Origin: Umbelopsis ramanniana AG
Taxonomy: Eukaryota > Mucoromycota > Umbelopsidomycetes > Umbelopsidales > Umbelopsidaceae
Assembly: GCF_025399195.1 (NCBI RefSeq)
Contig: NW_026252137.1
Span: 1-64,000 of the forward strand
Direction of reading: 5' to 3'
DNA length: 64,000 nt
Positions within the stretch are counted from its first letter, which is position 1, and the number at the start of each line of letters is the position of its first letter. Below, one piece after another: positions 1 to 9,624 of the stretch. Below the pieces are notes generated by a model. It saw nothing but the letters and a program-made list of their open reading frames with translations, had not been told where the DNA came from and searched no databases. Both the position numbers and the translations under genes were made by a program.

Positions 1-180
1 GTGGAGTGGTCCAATGGCTCTGTCCATATCATCCGCCCTCGCATTTTCATACCCCTATAAGCAGTACATTATATCTCACAATTTTGCGACTTCTAACTTC
101 TATTTTGCACTGAAATAAACATTGACTCTTGTTAAAAAAAAATAAAAAAAAATGAAGAAATCACTGGCAGCTTAATATAT

Positions 181-629
181 ATGGAACATGCTGATCACTT
201 TGCCGAAGATCCAACAGCAGAGGGATGGAAGAACTGGCTGTTATACGTTCCAGTGCTTGAAGCTGCAGTTCCGGTAGACCCAACGGTACCATTAAAAATC
301 TCCGTACAACATTTAGTGTTAGTGTTTTGGATAAAAGACATATCGCGTCAAGTGAGAACTGCTTGGTGGCGTCTCTTGCGTAGTAAAATGCCGTACAAAA
401 TTTGGCTGTATCGTAGACAGCCTGACATTTATAAGGTTAACATGTGCCATACATGTAGGAAGGTGATTTTAATCTATTAGTGAATTGCCGACACAAATGT
501 ACTGTATGTAGTCAAGCTTTCCGAGAACTACAACCCACGAGCACATCAACTTGCTGGCAAAGCTCTGGTAACCACTCCTGTTGTCTGACACAAAGATTTA
601 CCATTCTACCACGGCTAGACTCTCAGTAA
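181..629 (+). pseudogene. Broken frame with zinc-finger-like cysteines
   Basis: An open frame of 99 codons starts at 181 and ends at a stop at 478-480. Just before that stop it encodes MCHTC. A shift into another frame near 460 continues with NCRHKCTVC and runs to a stop at 627-629. Read across the shift, the pattern C-x2-C, then C-x-H-x-C-x2-C, is what a RING-type finger leaves behind. No intron of plausible size joins the two parts, because the only GT-AG span here is about 26 nt. I do not recognise the upstream part. It is most likely a decayed gene or mobile-element relic, and it could be chance. Confidence 0.28.
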
Positions 630-1166
630 ACTTCTAGAAACTGATGCCAAAGCCTTCTTACTTTTTCTTATCCTCTTCGCTCTCATGTTTCATTTTTTTT
701 TCGAATTTATGTTTTATGTTTCCTTTATATCTTGAAAATATCTCAACTTCCTTAGCTTTGCCGAGCAGATAGCAGAATAAAACTCGCATCCAAAAAAAAA
801 AAGAATAAGATATATACAACATGCATGTCCAGCAATCCAGACCTAAAAGAATATTTTTTCTACAATGCAAGCGCTCCATTGCGGGGTTTCGCAAAATTTG
901 ACAGATGTATTGGAGTTTCACGCAAAAGCAACCCCACGGCCGTTACTGAACGTGGAACAGCACCTCTCCCACATGAAGTCAAATGAGTTGTTTATGAAGC
1001 TGCTGTTAATGAGCTGAATTGAATTAAATAACAGTAAAAAGAAGCCAACAAGCGAGTCTACTTCACAATTTCACAACTTGAAGCAATTTGGCAGCGAAAA
1101 TCATTAGAAGTTACGAATGAATATCATCAACATGATATACGATCATAGAAGGTCAATAAATTATCT

Positions 1167-1209
1167 GACATGGTCTCTCACTGAATACAAAAAAAAAGAC
1201 ATGATCTCT
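1167..1209 (+). mobile_element. Tiny poly(A)-tailed insertion with target-site duplication
   Basis: A 19-bp insert at 1179-1197 (CACTGAATAC followed by A's) sits between gacatggtctct (1167-1178) and gacatgatctct (1198-1209). The flanks are 12-bp direct repeats differing at one base. This is the signature of target-primed reverse transcription: a severely 5'-truncated retroelement end with an A tail between duplicated target bases. The CTGAATAC-A(n) end is shared with the insertion at 1997-2052. Confidence 0.6.
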
Positions 1210-1996
1210 GTACAGTTAATCTATTTGCATCAGTAGGACGAGGAGATCAGCAACAGGAAAGCTTGGAAGAAATGGTCTATCTACAATAAACATATTTTAA
1301 GTGATAGAAAACAACTGATGTGTCTGCTTCATACTGAATTAAACACTGGCACTATTAAGAAAAGAAGCCAACTATTGTCCCTGCGAACGTGCTAACTGTC
1401 CAATAAGTCCCAATATATAATATTTTTCCTTCCTATTTTTTTTTTGTAGCAGACGATTTTAATAATTAGTTCTAAAATGCTATACGTAGGAAAATAGCAA
1501 TGCCTATCATGTAAGACATGAATTCACCCTATATCTTTACTCTAATGAAGGCAAAAAAAAATGTTTGTTCTGTTCAACAACACATTTTTTGACTTGTGAT
1601 AAATACAATGATGATAATCAACAACCAAACAGATATTTTTTCAAATTTTTTTGAAACCGGTTTAGTCTACCTCAGATACCATGTAGCTAGCAAAAAGACG
1701 CTGCATGTTGAACAGGTGATCAAAGCGATATCTTTTAACTTCATGGAGCAAATGCAAAACTGATTTTCTATTAACTGTGATACTGATATGTTTTCTAACC
1801 AATTTTTTTTGGTATTCATCGAGGTGCTTTTATTTCCTTGACCTATCATTTATATGGGTACTAATATTGACTATACTGACAGCATCAAAGGTCGCTCCTA
1901 TGACTAGTAGCTGCATTTTACTTGTCAGAATTCTGGTAAATGGTTTATTGTCAGTATTGACAAGGGCTATGGGTCAGCAGTTGCGGAGGTCATTGC

Positions 1997-2052
1997 GGTT
2001 ATGTTTTTGTGAACTGAATACAAAAAAAAAAAAAAAAGGTTATGTTTTTGTG
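1997..2052 (+). mobile_element. Tiny poly(A)-tailed insertion with perfect 15-bp target-site duplication
   Basis: The 15-mer ggttatgtttttgtg occurs at 1997-2011 and again at 2038-2052. Between them is a 26-bp insert, AACTGAATAC followed by about 16 A's. The perfect repeat and the A tail point to a recent, extremely 5'-truncated non-LTR retroelement insertion. The same CTGAATAC tail is seen about 0.8 kb away at 1179-1197, so one active family probably produced both. Confidence 0.72.
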
Positions 2053-2289
2053 TGTATCAGGAGTGTATCTTTTAAGGTTATGTATGGTTCAATGGGCAGT
2101 CCTTCGTTTCTTGGTTTCTTTTGCTTAGGAAGGCTTGTATGATATCATCTTCAATTGTTCTTTCTATGTATAGTGAGATTTTCCTTCGCTAAGTACATCT
2201 TTTGGCGCGTCTCTAAGGAACGAGCCGGCGAGGTAGTCGATATATTTGTGGGTGTAAAGAAGTTGATGACATGGAAGCAACTTGCCTTT

Positions 2290-3430
2290 TAGTTTTTTGC
2301 GTCGTCTTGTATGTTTGTCGACAAGGTGTGCCGCAACGATTTCACCATTTGCTCATACGTCAGTCTGACTTGCTCTTCATCACGGAAGACGAATTCCCAA
2401 TGGTAGCGCCAGACGGTCGCTATAGCCATGTTCAATGCAATTACGCTAGAGGGGTTGCGGATTAGGCTTATTTTGCTCCATAGATACTGGAAACTTTCTA
2501 CAATATTTTGTCAGGTCAGCGATCTCCCTGGGAGATGCTTAACCAGTCATATATTCAAGAAAATAAGGACGTATTACCAGAATCGATCTCTGGGTGGACA
2601 GTCGAATAGCAAACGATCAATGTCTTCGGTTGAGTACATGTTGTGTTATGCTTACCAAGGATAACATTATGAAGCCTCTCATTTGTAGAGATCTTTTGCA
2701 GGAGGGTTCGCCACCAGCGCTGCGAATCGTATGTGGGATCCAGACTCCAAATTTCTTTCCAGGCTTTTCCGCTAAAGGCTGTGCTACCCAGTCCATTCAA
2801 ACGGAGTCCCTTTTGCTGTTGATTTTCCAAGTCGTGCCAATACTTCCTGAGATGTTTTAGCCGTTGTCCTTATAGGACTCCAATCGCTTTGTACGTACAT
2901 TCCAGTTATGGAAATCTAACACCAAATGTTGGATGGAAATTCGATTGGTATGGCCGTAGGGTCTGCAGAAACTACAGTTTCAATAACTGGGACATGTAAC
3001 AGGTTTTCCATCCGTCTGTCATTTGGATTTCAGACAAGTTGACAAGCAGACTCCAAATAATGTTAAACCGTGGTGATTCTTGAGAATTGGCTGAATTTTC
3101 TTAGCTTTCAGCATGGTGGGAATGATTTCTGGTTGTTCGGTGTAGAAGTTTACGAATACTGTCATATGTTGGGTAAAAACGTCGCTGAGACGTTTAAACA
3201 CGTTCGCTTATATGTATCATCTGTATAGCTTTGTGCTGTAATCTGATATCAATCAAGCCGATGACTCCTATGCTTGGTGGGGTTTACAGTAGTTTCCCTT
3301 AACTGTTGTTCTTGAAAGGCTTTAGCCAGTGGTTGCGGCATATGGCGTTTCTGATCTTTTGCATGTATCCGTGTAGATAAGTTTTACATCTTGCAATTGA
3401 TACTAAGATTATTATCATTGGTATATTGCT
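2290..3430 (-). mobile_element. Degenerate LINE (non-LTR retrotransposon) 3' end
   Basis: Minus-strand fragments in several frames line up with the C-terminal region after the reverse transcriptase domain of fungal LINE ORF2. From high to low coordinate they are: ICRNHWLKPF near 3350; IGVIGLIDIRLQHKAIQM near 3260, matching the usual GGIGLLDL..Q..ALQ motif; WKEIWSLDP then WWRTLLQKISTNERLHNVIL near 2690-2760; a C..C then LLFDCPPRDRFW near 2590; and IATVWRYHWEFVF near 2390. Stops and frameshifts separate the pieces, so the copy is dead. The reverse transcriptase catalytic core and endonuclease were not found. The tail does not obviously match the CTGAATAC-A(n) insertions nearby. Confidence 0.68.
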
Positions 3431-3564
3431 GGCAAAAAGCTGCAAGCAATGTGGATTAAAAGAAGGAGGGTACAAACCGAATCAAGCCCAAAATTGATGC
3501 AGATAAATTTTTAAACGCCGAAGCTCATCAATAGTTAACCCCTCGGGCAATCTCTTAAATAACC

Positions 3565-5140
3565 ATGAGTAGAATAGCCAATGCGTTTGAACGAATGCAG
3601 TCGTCGTTGGCCTGCCCAATATGGTAAATGATTAGTCTTGATACAATACAACTACGAATAATTTACAAATCTTTCTGCGCTTAGTCACAAAACCTTAACG
3701 AACACACGAATCGTTTCTGAATGTGGTCATTTTTCTTGCCAGTAAGAAGGTGCATTTGTATGGGATCTATGAAAGTTGTGGAAATGTTGACCGGTTCGCC
3801 TATAGAGACTGTGTTTTGTATGAAATTGGAGAGAAAGGAAGGTGCCCGCAATGCCAATTACCTGCTATCGTGAAGAACCTACAGCCATACCATACACTAG
3901 ACATACTCTCGGTTTGCTTACAGAAGCTGCGGTCCAGCACATACGATTCTTACATGAAGGTAGCTTCATGTTCCTTTGAAGATGATGAGGTACCCAATTG
4001 TTATATCTTTAAAAATTGTTTAGATGATCTTAAATGGTTTTTTCACCTAGAGTTTGCCCTTTCTTGAAGCATATAGAAAGCGACGTCGAACTACACCTGC
4101 TGGACAATATGTGTTGGGCAGTTACTCTTACGAAGAAATTGAATACGCTGAAGTTGCTACGCAGGCTCAGAAAATTGAAGCTGGAATCAACAATGAAGTG
4201 CAAGCCTCACAAGAGGATCAAGAGGTTGTTTCAAAGCCAGAGCAGCCGGCTTCTACCGTCAGAAATGAATCTCTACTTGACCGTAAAAACCAGCTTGGAA
4301 AGGTTGTAAAATTGGATCATACTGGTTTGGTTGTTAAGGACGAGGTGAGACATGAACATTTAAACGAAGTTAATATATCTAGGCTCAATTGCATGTATGT
4401 TAGGAGGAGGTGAATGCAGCTTTGCTGAAGATCGGCGGGACCGACATAATAATTGAAGTGTACAAAGATACGGAATGGATAGACGATGAAGTCACGCATG
4501 TAATTACTAGTATGGATGATCAGCATCTTTGCAAACGAACGCAAAAATACCTAAACGCTATAGTCAAGGGAAAATGGGTTCTTGGCCATCAGTGTGAGTT
4601 TCTAGTAAACCTTGTCTCTAATTAGCATACTAGTGACACATAGTCTTATCTCCATAGGGCTTGTGAAGAGTATGATTGCTGGACAATGGCTTGATGAACG
4701 TGAATACGAGGTTTCAGGTGACCTAACAACAGGAAACAGCTTGGCTCCACGTAAAGGACGACAAATGAAAGCATCGAATGTAAGCATCTCCCCCTCTTGA
4801 AACTGAAAATTCCTCGTTCTAATATAGGCCAAAGCTTGAGTTATTTCATGGCCTACGAATATATTTTCATGGAGAGTTTCAATCTTTTCCTTCACGAAAC
4901 GACTTGATGATATTAGTACGATCTGCGGGTGCACGCATACTACAGCGACGGCCGAAAGACGTTGAAGGTGGACAACTAGGAAACGGAAAGCTTGATATCG
5001 ATCGTCCTTTGGTTGTTATGCAAGAAATACCGACGAAGTGGAAGAAATCGCAAAGCTGGTTGATGCAGTATCAGGTTGTCTCAACGAGCTGGATACTCAA
5101 TGCTATCAGCCGACTTTCCCTCGAGCAGCCTATACCATAG
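3565..5140 (+). CDS. BRCA1-like RING finger and tandem BRCT protein
   Basis: Seven exons (3565-3623, 3685-3741, 3806-3989, 4051-4344, 4404-4593, 4658-4779, 4835-5140) give 403 residues. A C3HC4 RING comes first: C17, C20, C33, H35, C38, C41, C52, C55, ending in CPQC. An acidic linker follows. BRCT 1 (about 185-300) contains THVIT, CKRTQKYLNAI and GKWVLGHQW, then EREYEVSGD, closely like the equivalent stretch of animal BRCA1. BRCT 2 (303-403) contains LFHGLRIYF, ILVRSAGARIL, PLVVMQE and VVSTSWILNAIS. The phosphoserine-pocket positions look kept as T191-G192 and K246. BRCA1/BARD1 proteins are nuclear E3 ligases acting in homologous repair; this one lacks ankyrin repeats and is very short. The end of exon 3 (3959 or 3989) is ambiguous, and the last acceptor (4834) was chosen to keep frame. 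BARD1-like ancestry cannot be excluded. Confidence 0.8.
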
Positions 5141-5311
5141 TTGACCAATACAAGCAGTGATGGATATGTATACTTGTGATATTACTTTGGTAGCGGATAC
5201 AAAAGCCGATACTACTTTGATGAATGTTCTCTAAATGACTAAGACTAAAAAAATACTCGAAGGGTGCACTATTCCGTAATTGGCGTTGCGAGATTGTATA
5301 TAACAGCGCCC

Positions 5312-6285
5312 TCATCTGTAATATTCATTGTTAATATCTCGTGTTGTCTGATTACCTCCCTTTTGATTGACCAACTCACCATAGTTCTTTCCTTCCTCTC
5401 TGTCGGAGGCGGGAGGGAATAGACGTCTCTTTTCATCATAATAATGATCCCGCTTGTCACCTTCCCGAGCAGCGTTGTAGGTCAAATAGACTGCAACTCG
5501 AGACTTATCGGTGAGATTGTCACCAGATCTGTGAGCCAAGTAGGCACCAAAGATCAAGACTGAGCCCTGTTTTCACAATCAGCAATAGATTAAACTTCCA
5601 AACCAGTTATGTGTTTCTACTTACAGGTTTACAATAGACTGGTATCCAGTTTTCCTTATTGCACCATTCTCTTGAAATAGAACCATCGTGTTTCTCTTGT
5701 GGTAAGATGCGTCTCTCGAAATCATTCTTATGGGATCCAGGAACGACCTCAAGACATCCGTTCTCAGCAGTAGTAGGATCAATGGTGAACATGACGGTCA
5801 TATGTGATGACTGACCGAACTGAACGAATGCAGGAGCATCTTGATGTGGAGGGAAGCCTATAGATTCTTGTTAAGTACATCTTAAACAGATATATTTTCA
5901 CCAAAAATGGGTATTTCTTACCTCCTCCGCCAGGAAGCTTGTAATTGACCTTCTCTTTGAATAGTATATATTCCTCTCCGTGAAGCACCTTCAACACATC
6001 CATCAAACGCTGGCTGCGTACGTATTCCCGCAAGCCTTCGTGGAAAGGTGTGAAGTTTTCAGTACGGCAGAGTTGCTTGTCTCCACTCTTAGTGTTCTTC
6101 TCATAGTATTGCATCCACTTTCCCTTGGCTTCTCCCCAGTTTTGAAGGTCATTGCAATACTGAACGAGCGAGGCATGCTCTTCAGCAGTATAGAAATCTT
6201 CAATGACAATGAAGCCCTGATCGTTGTAAGCCTTGATCTGGTCAGGGTTCAAAGTGTAGGGTTGGGTACGAGCTGGGACTGTCAT
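5312..6285 (-). CDS. PhyH-family 2-oxoglutarate dioxygenase, PhnY/TmpA-like
   Basis: Three exons (6285-5922, 5857-5625, 5566-5312) give 283 residues, close to bacterial PhnY (about 280). It is a phytanoyl-CoA dioxygenase-type Fe(II)/2-oxoglutarate enzyme. The facial triad is visible: H126 and D128 in PPHQDAP and H211 in AHRSGDN, with R222 placed to bind 2-oxoglutarate. The C-terminal signature YLTYNA followed by HYYDEKRRLFPP is the pattern I associate with the phosphonate hydroxylases PhnY and TmpA rather than fatty-acid phytanoyl hydroxylases. PhnY hydroxylates 2-aminoethylphosphonate at C1; TmpA does the same to its trimethylated form. It is transcribed away from the HD oxygenase at 6845, which would be the second enzyme. 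No targeting signal is evident. The substrate is inferred from pairing and motifs. Confidence 0.78.
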
Positions 6286-6844
6286 TTTTGGTAAGGAACA
6301 TCAAATCCGTCATTGAAATCCTATATTTTATACCACCAGGCACCTCCGAAACCGCGGCTATGGTGACTACTGACAAAAACCTTAAAATGCAGCATTGAAA
6401 CGTTAGTACCAGTCAGGAGGGTACATGTGACCAGATTCGGCTGTTATCATTCGTAGCCATTAGATCACCATCCGAACACAAAATTGAAGGGTCCCCGGCG
6501 TTCATTGAATCTGACTACCATTATTTTCGTCCAAACAGGGCCATAACAACTCATTGCAGTCTGACAAAATCGCGCATTTTGTCATTGGATGTCTGAAACC
6601 CATATTTGTTCATCATCCGGCCGACGTGTTTCGAGCTCGAGCGTACATTGGCCAGCGTCCGAACCATCGGCCCGCTAGTATGAAACTCCGCTGGCAATTT
6701 ATTCATGAGACATCACCTCCGGTGAGCGGACGAAGCCTTACCAATAAAGTTCAGCTTCCACCATAACAAGCGGATCCAAATAAATACTTGTATTTCACAC
6801 TCTGTTCCCTTGGAGAGTTTGTCAGAACAATCTATATCAGGAAC
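6286..6844. promoter_or_regulatory. Shared divergent promoter of the dioxygenase/HD-oxygenase pair
   Basis: This 559-bp gap separates the two start codons of the divergent pair and holds no supported gene. A GATA-type element (TTATCA, near 6443) and a GACGTG core (6623-6628, CACGTC on the other strand, resembling bHLH/Pho4-type sites) are present. Whether either is used is unknown. A single region driving both enzymes would fit co-regulation by phosphate or nitrogen supply. Confidence 0.4.
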
Positions 6845-7665
6845 ATGTCTACTCAACAAGATCGTGAAGCATGCCAACAAGTTGTTGACAAGGTTTTTCA
6901 AGTACTCATCGATGGCAGCAAGCAAGGCTACATAGGAGAAAACATTTCACAACTTGCCCATAGCTTGCAAGCAGCAGCTCAAGCTCAAGAAGCCCGTAAG
7001 CATGTTGCCAACCGGTTGATATTTTCAAATCTGTATGCTCATAACGTTTGTATGAAATAGATGCTGATAGCGAAACCGTCCTTGCCGCTCTTCTACATGA
7101 CATTGGTCAGTTTGCAACCGGTGCTGAACACAAGCAAATGCTGTGTGATGCAGAAACATTGGCAAATCCCGATGGCTCTTCTGAAGCAGGCAAGTCAGGT
7201 CAAAAACTTAGCGTCGGAGTGAGTGGCCATGAACGTATTGGCGCCGAATACTTGCGACGATTAGGATTTTCCGAAAAAATTGCATCACTTGTAGAAGCCC
7301 ATGTAGCGGTGAAGCGGTATTTAACTGGCAAGGATTCAAAGTATTATGATGGCCTGAGCAATGCTAGCAAGCTTTCTCTGAAATATCAGGTATGTGCTCA
7401 TATTTACCAAGTGAGGTTAAAGTATTCAAATACGCGGAAATAGTAACGGACGTCATTTGTGGTATGTCTATAGGGTGGGCCTTTCAACCAGCAACAAATA
7501 GAGGAGTTTGAGAAGGATCCTTTATATGAACTGAAGATTAAAGTTCGCCGTTGGGATGATAACGCTAAGATCGTTGGTTGGGATGTTCCTGGTCTCGAAG
7601 CCTATCGGCCGATGGCAATCGACCATTTAGTGGAACAGCGACAACGCACAACTACCGCCTCATAA
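6845..7665 (+). CDS. HD-domain diiron oxygenase, PhnZ/TmpB-like
   Basis: Three exons (6845-6995, 7061-7389, 7474-7665) give 223 residues. The HD fold is the type used by the mixed-valent diiron oxygenase PhnZ, related to myo-inositol oxygenase. All six metal ligands of PhnZ have counterparts: H39 (LAHSLQ), H63-D64 (LLHDIGQF), H107 (GHERIGAEYL), H131 (EAHVAVKRYL) and D188 or D189 (RRWDDNAK). Y29 matches the lid tyrosine of PhnZ. The S..S.LSL.YQGGP segment before RRWDD is also typical. PhnZ cleaves the C-P bond of 2-amino-1-hydroxyethylphosphonate to glycine and phosphate. It is longer than bacterial PhnZ (about 190) because of an insert of about 20 residues between H64 and H107. Its divergent neighbour would supply the hydroxylated substrate. 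TmpB-like specificity is the main alternative. Confidence 0.78.
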
Positions 7666-7795
7666 AGGCACAAAATAATAATTAGATGCAAAAGCCTGTA
7701 GGGCCCATTTTATATGTATTGAAAGATGTGATCATTGTAGTACTGTTGTAAATGCCAAATGTTATGTTTCCAAGTTCGTACCCATTTTGCCCTTT

Positions 7796-8731
7796 TTAAT
7801 TTGCGCTATAACTGGGATTAGAATCGTTGGGATGAAGTTGTTTGGATATATAGAGCGACAAGGGATAACCAGCAAACATGAAAACAATGATTGCTAAAAT
7901 AATAAATATGGTCATAAGATTGCAAACACCTCTCTTGTTCACAGGTCTTCGCTTCTCCTGTAAGGACGTATCGAAATCCGGATCTATTATTTCATGTTTG
8001 ACATCGATGATGACCTGATCCGCTCCTTCAGTAGCTGGTAAATAATGATGTGTATTGGAATGGCTGATTTTTGCCGGAGTCGATAGCCCTGAAATTACAG
8101 ATGTATAGGGCGTTGACTTATTACTATAGAGCATAGTTTTGGGCTTTCCAATTAATGTTTTGCTTGAAGATTGACTGAGGCTCGATTGACTGGAACGAGT
8201 TGTGATGACCATATCGTCTTGTATGCCGTTGGAGAGAACATTCACCTTCCGTGCGGCATCAACCTCTTGTATCGATAGTCCTTCCTGCACTGCTGAAGAT
8301 CTTCCGTCTACCGTAGTTGCTACTCCTTCGTGGAAATCTATATTTTCTCCTTGTGGGTAGGTAAGCATACTGTCAGATTCAAAGCTTGTAACTGATTTTG
8401 TTTCTAAGTGCATAGTGTCGTTGTTGCTATCAAATATTTCATCTTCAGTGCTTGACTCAATATCATTGCTTTCTTCTGCAACATTATGACTATCTTGACT
8501 TAGTTCGCCGTGAGAATGCCTAGTTGGATTCTCTGACTGAACACTCGACAGATTCTCATGTTGGCTATACGCTGGAGCCTGAGAAAGTCTTTGATTTTGT
8601 TCATGATCTACTGCAGTCATGTCATGTTCAGGTAGGCTGTCATAAGCAATTTCCGGTGCGACCTGCATATCAGCTCTTGATGGTGTTTCGTCGAGTGGCT
8701 CATACTTTTGCTGTTCCATTGTTTGTAGCAA
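7796..8731 (-). CDS. Single-span membrane protein with long acidic Ser/Thr-rich cytosolic domain
   Basis: One exon of 311 residues. About 265 residues are hydrophilic and rich in Ser, Thr, Asp and Glu with no recognised fold. A basic patch (KRRPVNKRGV) and one hydrophobic span (MTIFIILAIIVFMFAGYPL) follow, ending about 20 residues later. The basic-then-span layout ending in AGYP resembles the N-terminal anchor of Kre6/Skn1 beta-glucan synthesis proteins, but the GH16 domain those carry after the span is missing and the stop is clean. It could be a Kre6-like stump or an unrelated tail-anchored protein. An in-frame ATG begins MLQTMEQQ at 8731; MEQQ at 8719 is an alternative start. Confidence 0.6.
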   Translation of the reverse strand: MLQTMEQQKYEPLDETPSRADMQVAPEIAYDSLPEHDMTAVDHEQNQRLSQAPAYSQHENLSSVQSENPTRHSHGELSQDSHNVAEESNDIESSTEDEIFDSNNDTMHLETKSVTSFESDSMLTYPQGENIDFHEGVATTVDGRSSAVQEGLSIQEVDAARKVNVLSNGIQDDMVITTRSSQSSLSQSSSKTLIGKPKTMLYSNKSTPYTSVISGLSTPAKISHSNTHHYLPATEGADQVIIDVKHEIIDPDFDTSLQEKRRPVNKRGVCNLMTIFIILAIIVFMFAGYPLSLYISKQLHPNDSNPSYSAN

Positions 8732-9624
8732 TGAGAAAAGAATACAAAAATGAGTTAGTCAGTGCGCTTTAATAGCTGGCGTATATGCTACATGTAATTT
8801 GCCATCTTGACCTTATTCATAAAATATGGTTGCGTGCCAACACATTCCTTGTGGTAAAATTGGCTGTCACAAACATTCTTTCAAACCTTCAAAAGCTGTA
8901 AATCGATAAGCCCAAGCTTCTAAAGCGTGACATCAAAGATTTCAATGATCAAGCTAACATAAACGTTTGAGTGTTTTAATGTCGTAGATACTGTAATGAT
9001 CAATACTATTTGATGACAGTGTAGATGTAACATGTGCTAAGTATCTGTAAGTATGGGCAACTGCAAACCAATTGATAAACTGACGATAAGACTCCAAAGT
9101 ATCATAGCAATAAAAATGAGGATAAACACCAGCTTAAAAGTTGATTTCGCTTAGCTGCACTTACACTTGGTTATAAAAGTCAAACATACGTCTGCCTATA
9201 CTGCCTTCAGGTATGATCTGTCATTGCACCGAGTAAGGAAGAGCATATTGTATAACATTGTATCTGTTGTGGCATATTGTTATGAAGGAATCATGACATA
9301 GACACCCCACAAAATTGCAATCCCCATTTTCGTACTTTCTTCCACACATTTGATCTTCGTTGATGCCATTTGCGGACTTTACAGGATGGCTCTGGCCAAA
9401 AAAATGCAGCATAGCTTCTTACCTTATAATTATCGCTCTTATTCGGCATCTGGCAGTATCCAAACGGGTTCATATTACAAGGTCTCTAATTCAAACTTAA
9501 GATTTGGTTTCGTTTCAGCCGTAACACAGCAAAACTGAGTGCCGCAGTAACATTGCTGCGCCACTGGACTGATATAATTGCTCCAGTGGCGCGCGGTGAA
9601 TTTTCAAGCAAACTTTCTACAGCC
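8732..9624. other. Divergent intergenic region
   Basis: This lies between the membrane protein start and the ABCF start. Short frames around 9350-9538 encode a Tyr/Ser-rich peptide but cannot be spliced in frame to the ABCF gene, so they are treated as promoter and 5' leader. Confidence 0.45.

Larger units (their letters stand above)
630..2289. other. Gene-poor AT-rich stretch
   Basis: No convincing coding region is visible on either strand. Homopolymer A and T runs are frequent. The two small tailed insertions listed separately (1167-1209 and 1997-2052) lie here. Confidence 0.6.

Noticed and set aside
1-60. Possible C-terminal end of a plus-strand gene (VEWSNGSVHIIRP, stop at 58-60) followed by AATAAA near 114
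   Set aside because: Too short to support; no motif, and the other strand is equally open.
9350-9538. Upstream frame that might be a first exon of the ABCF gene
   Set aside because: The only good donor leaves a phase that does not match the acceptor at 9518, while the ATG at 9625 has a strong context.
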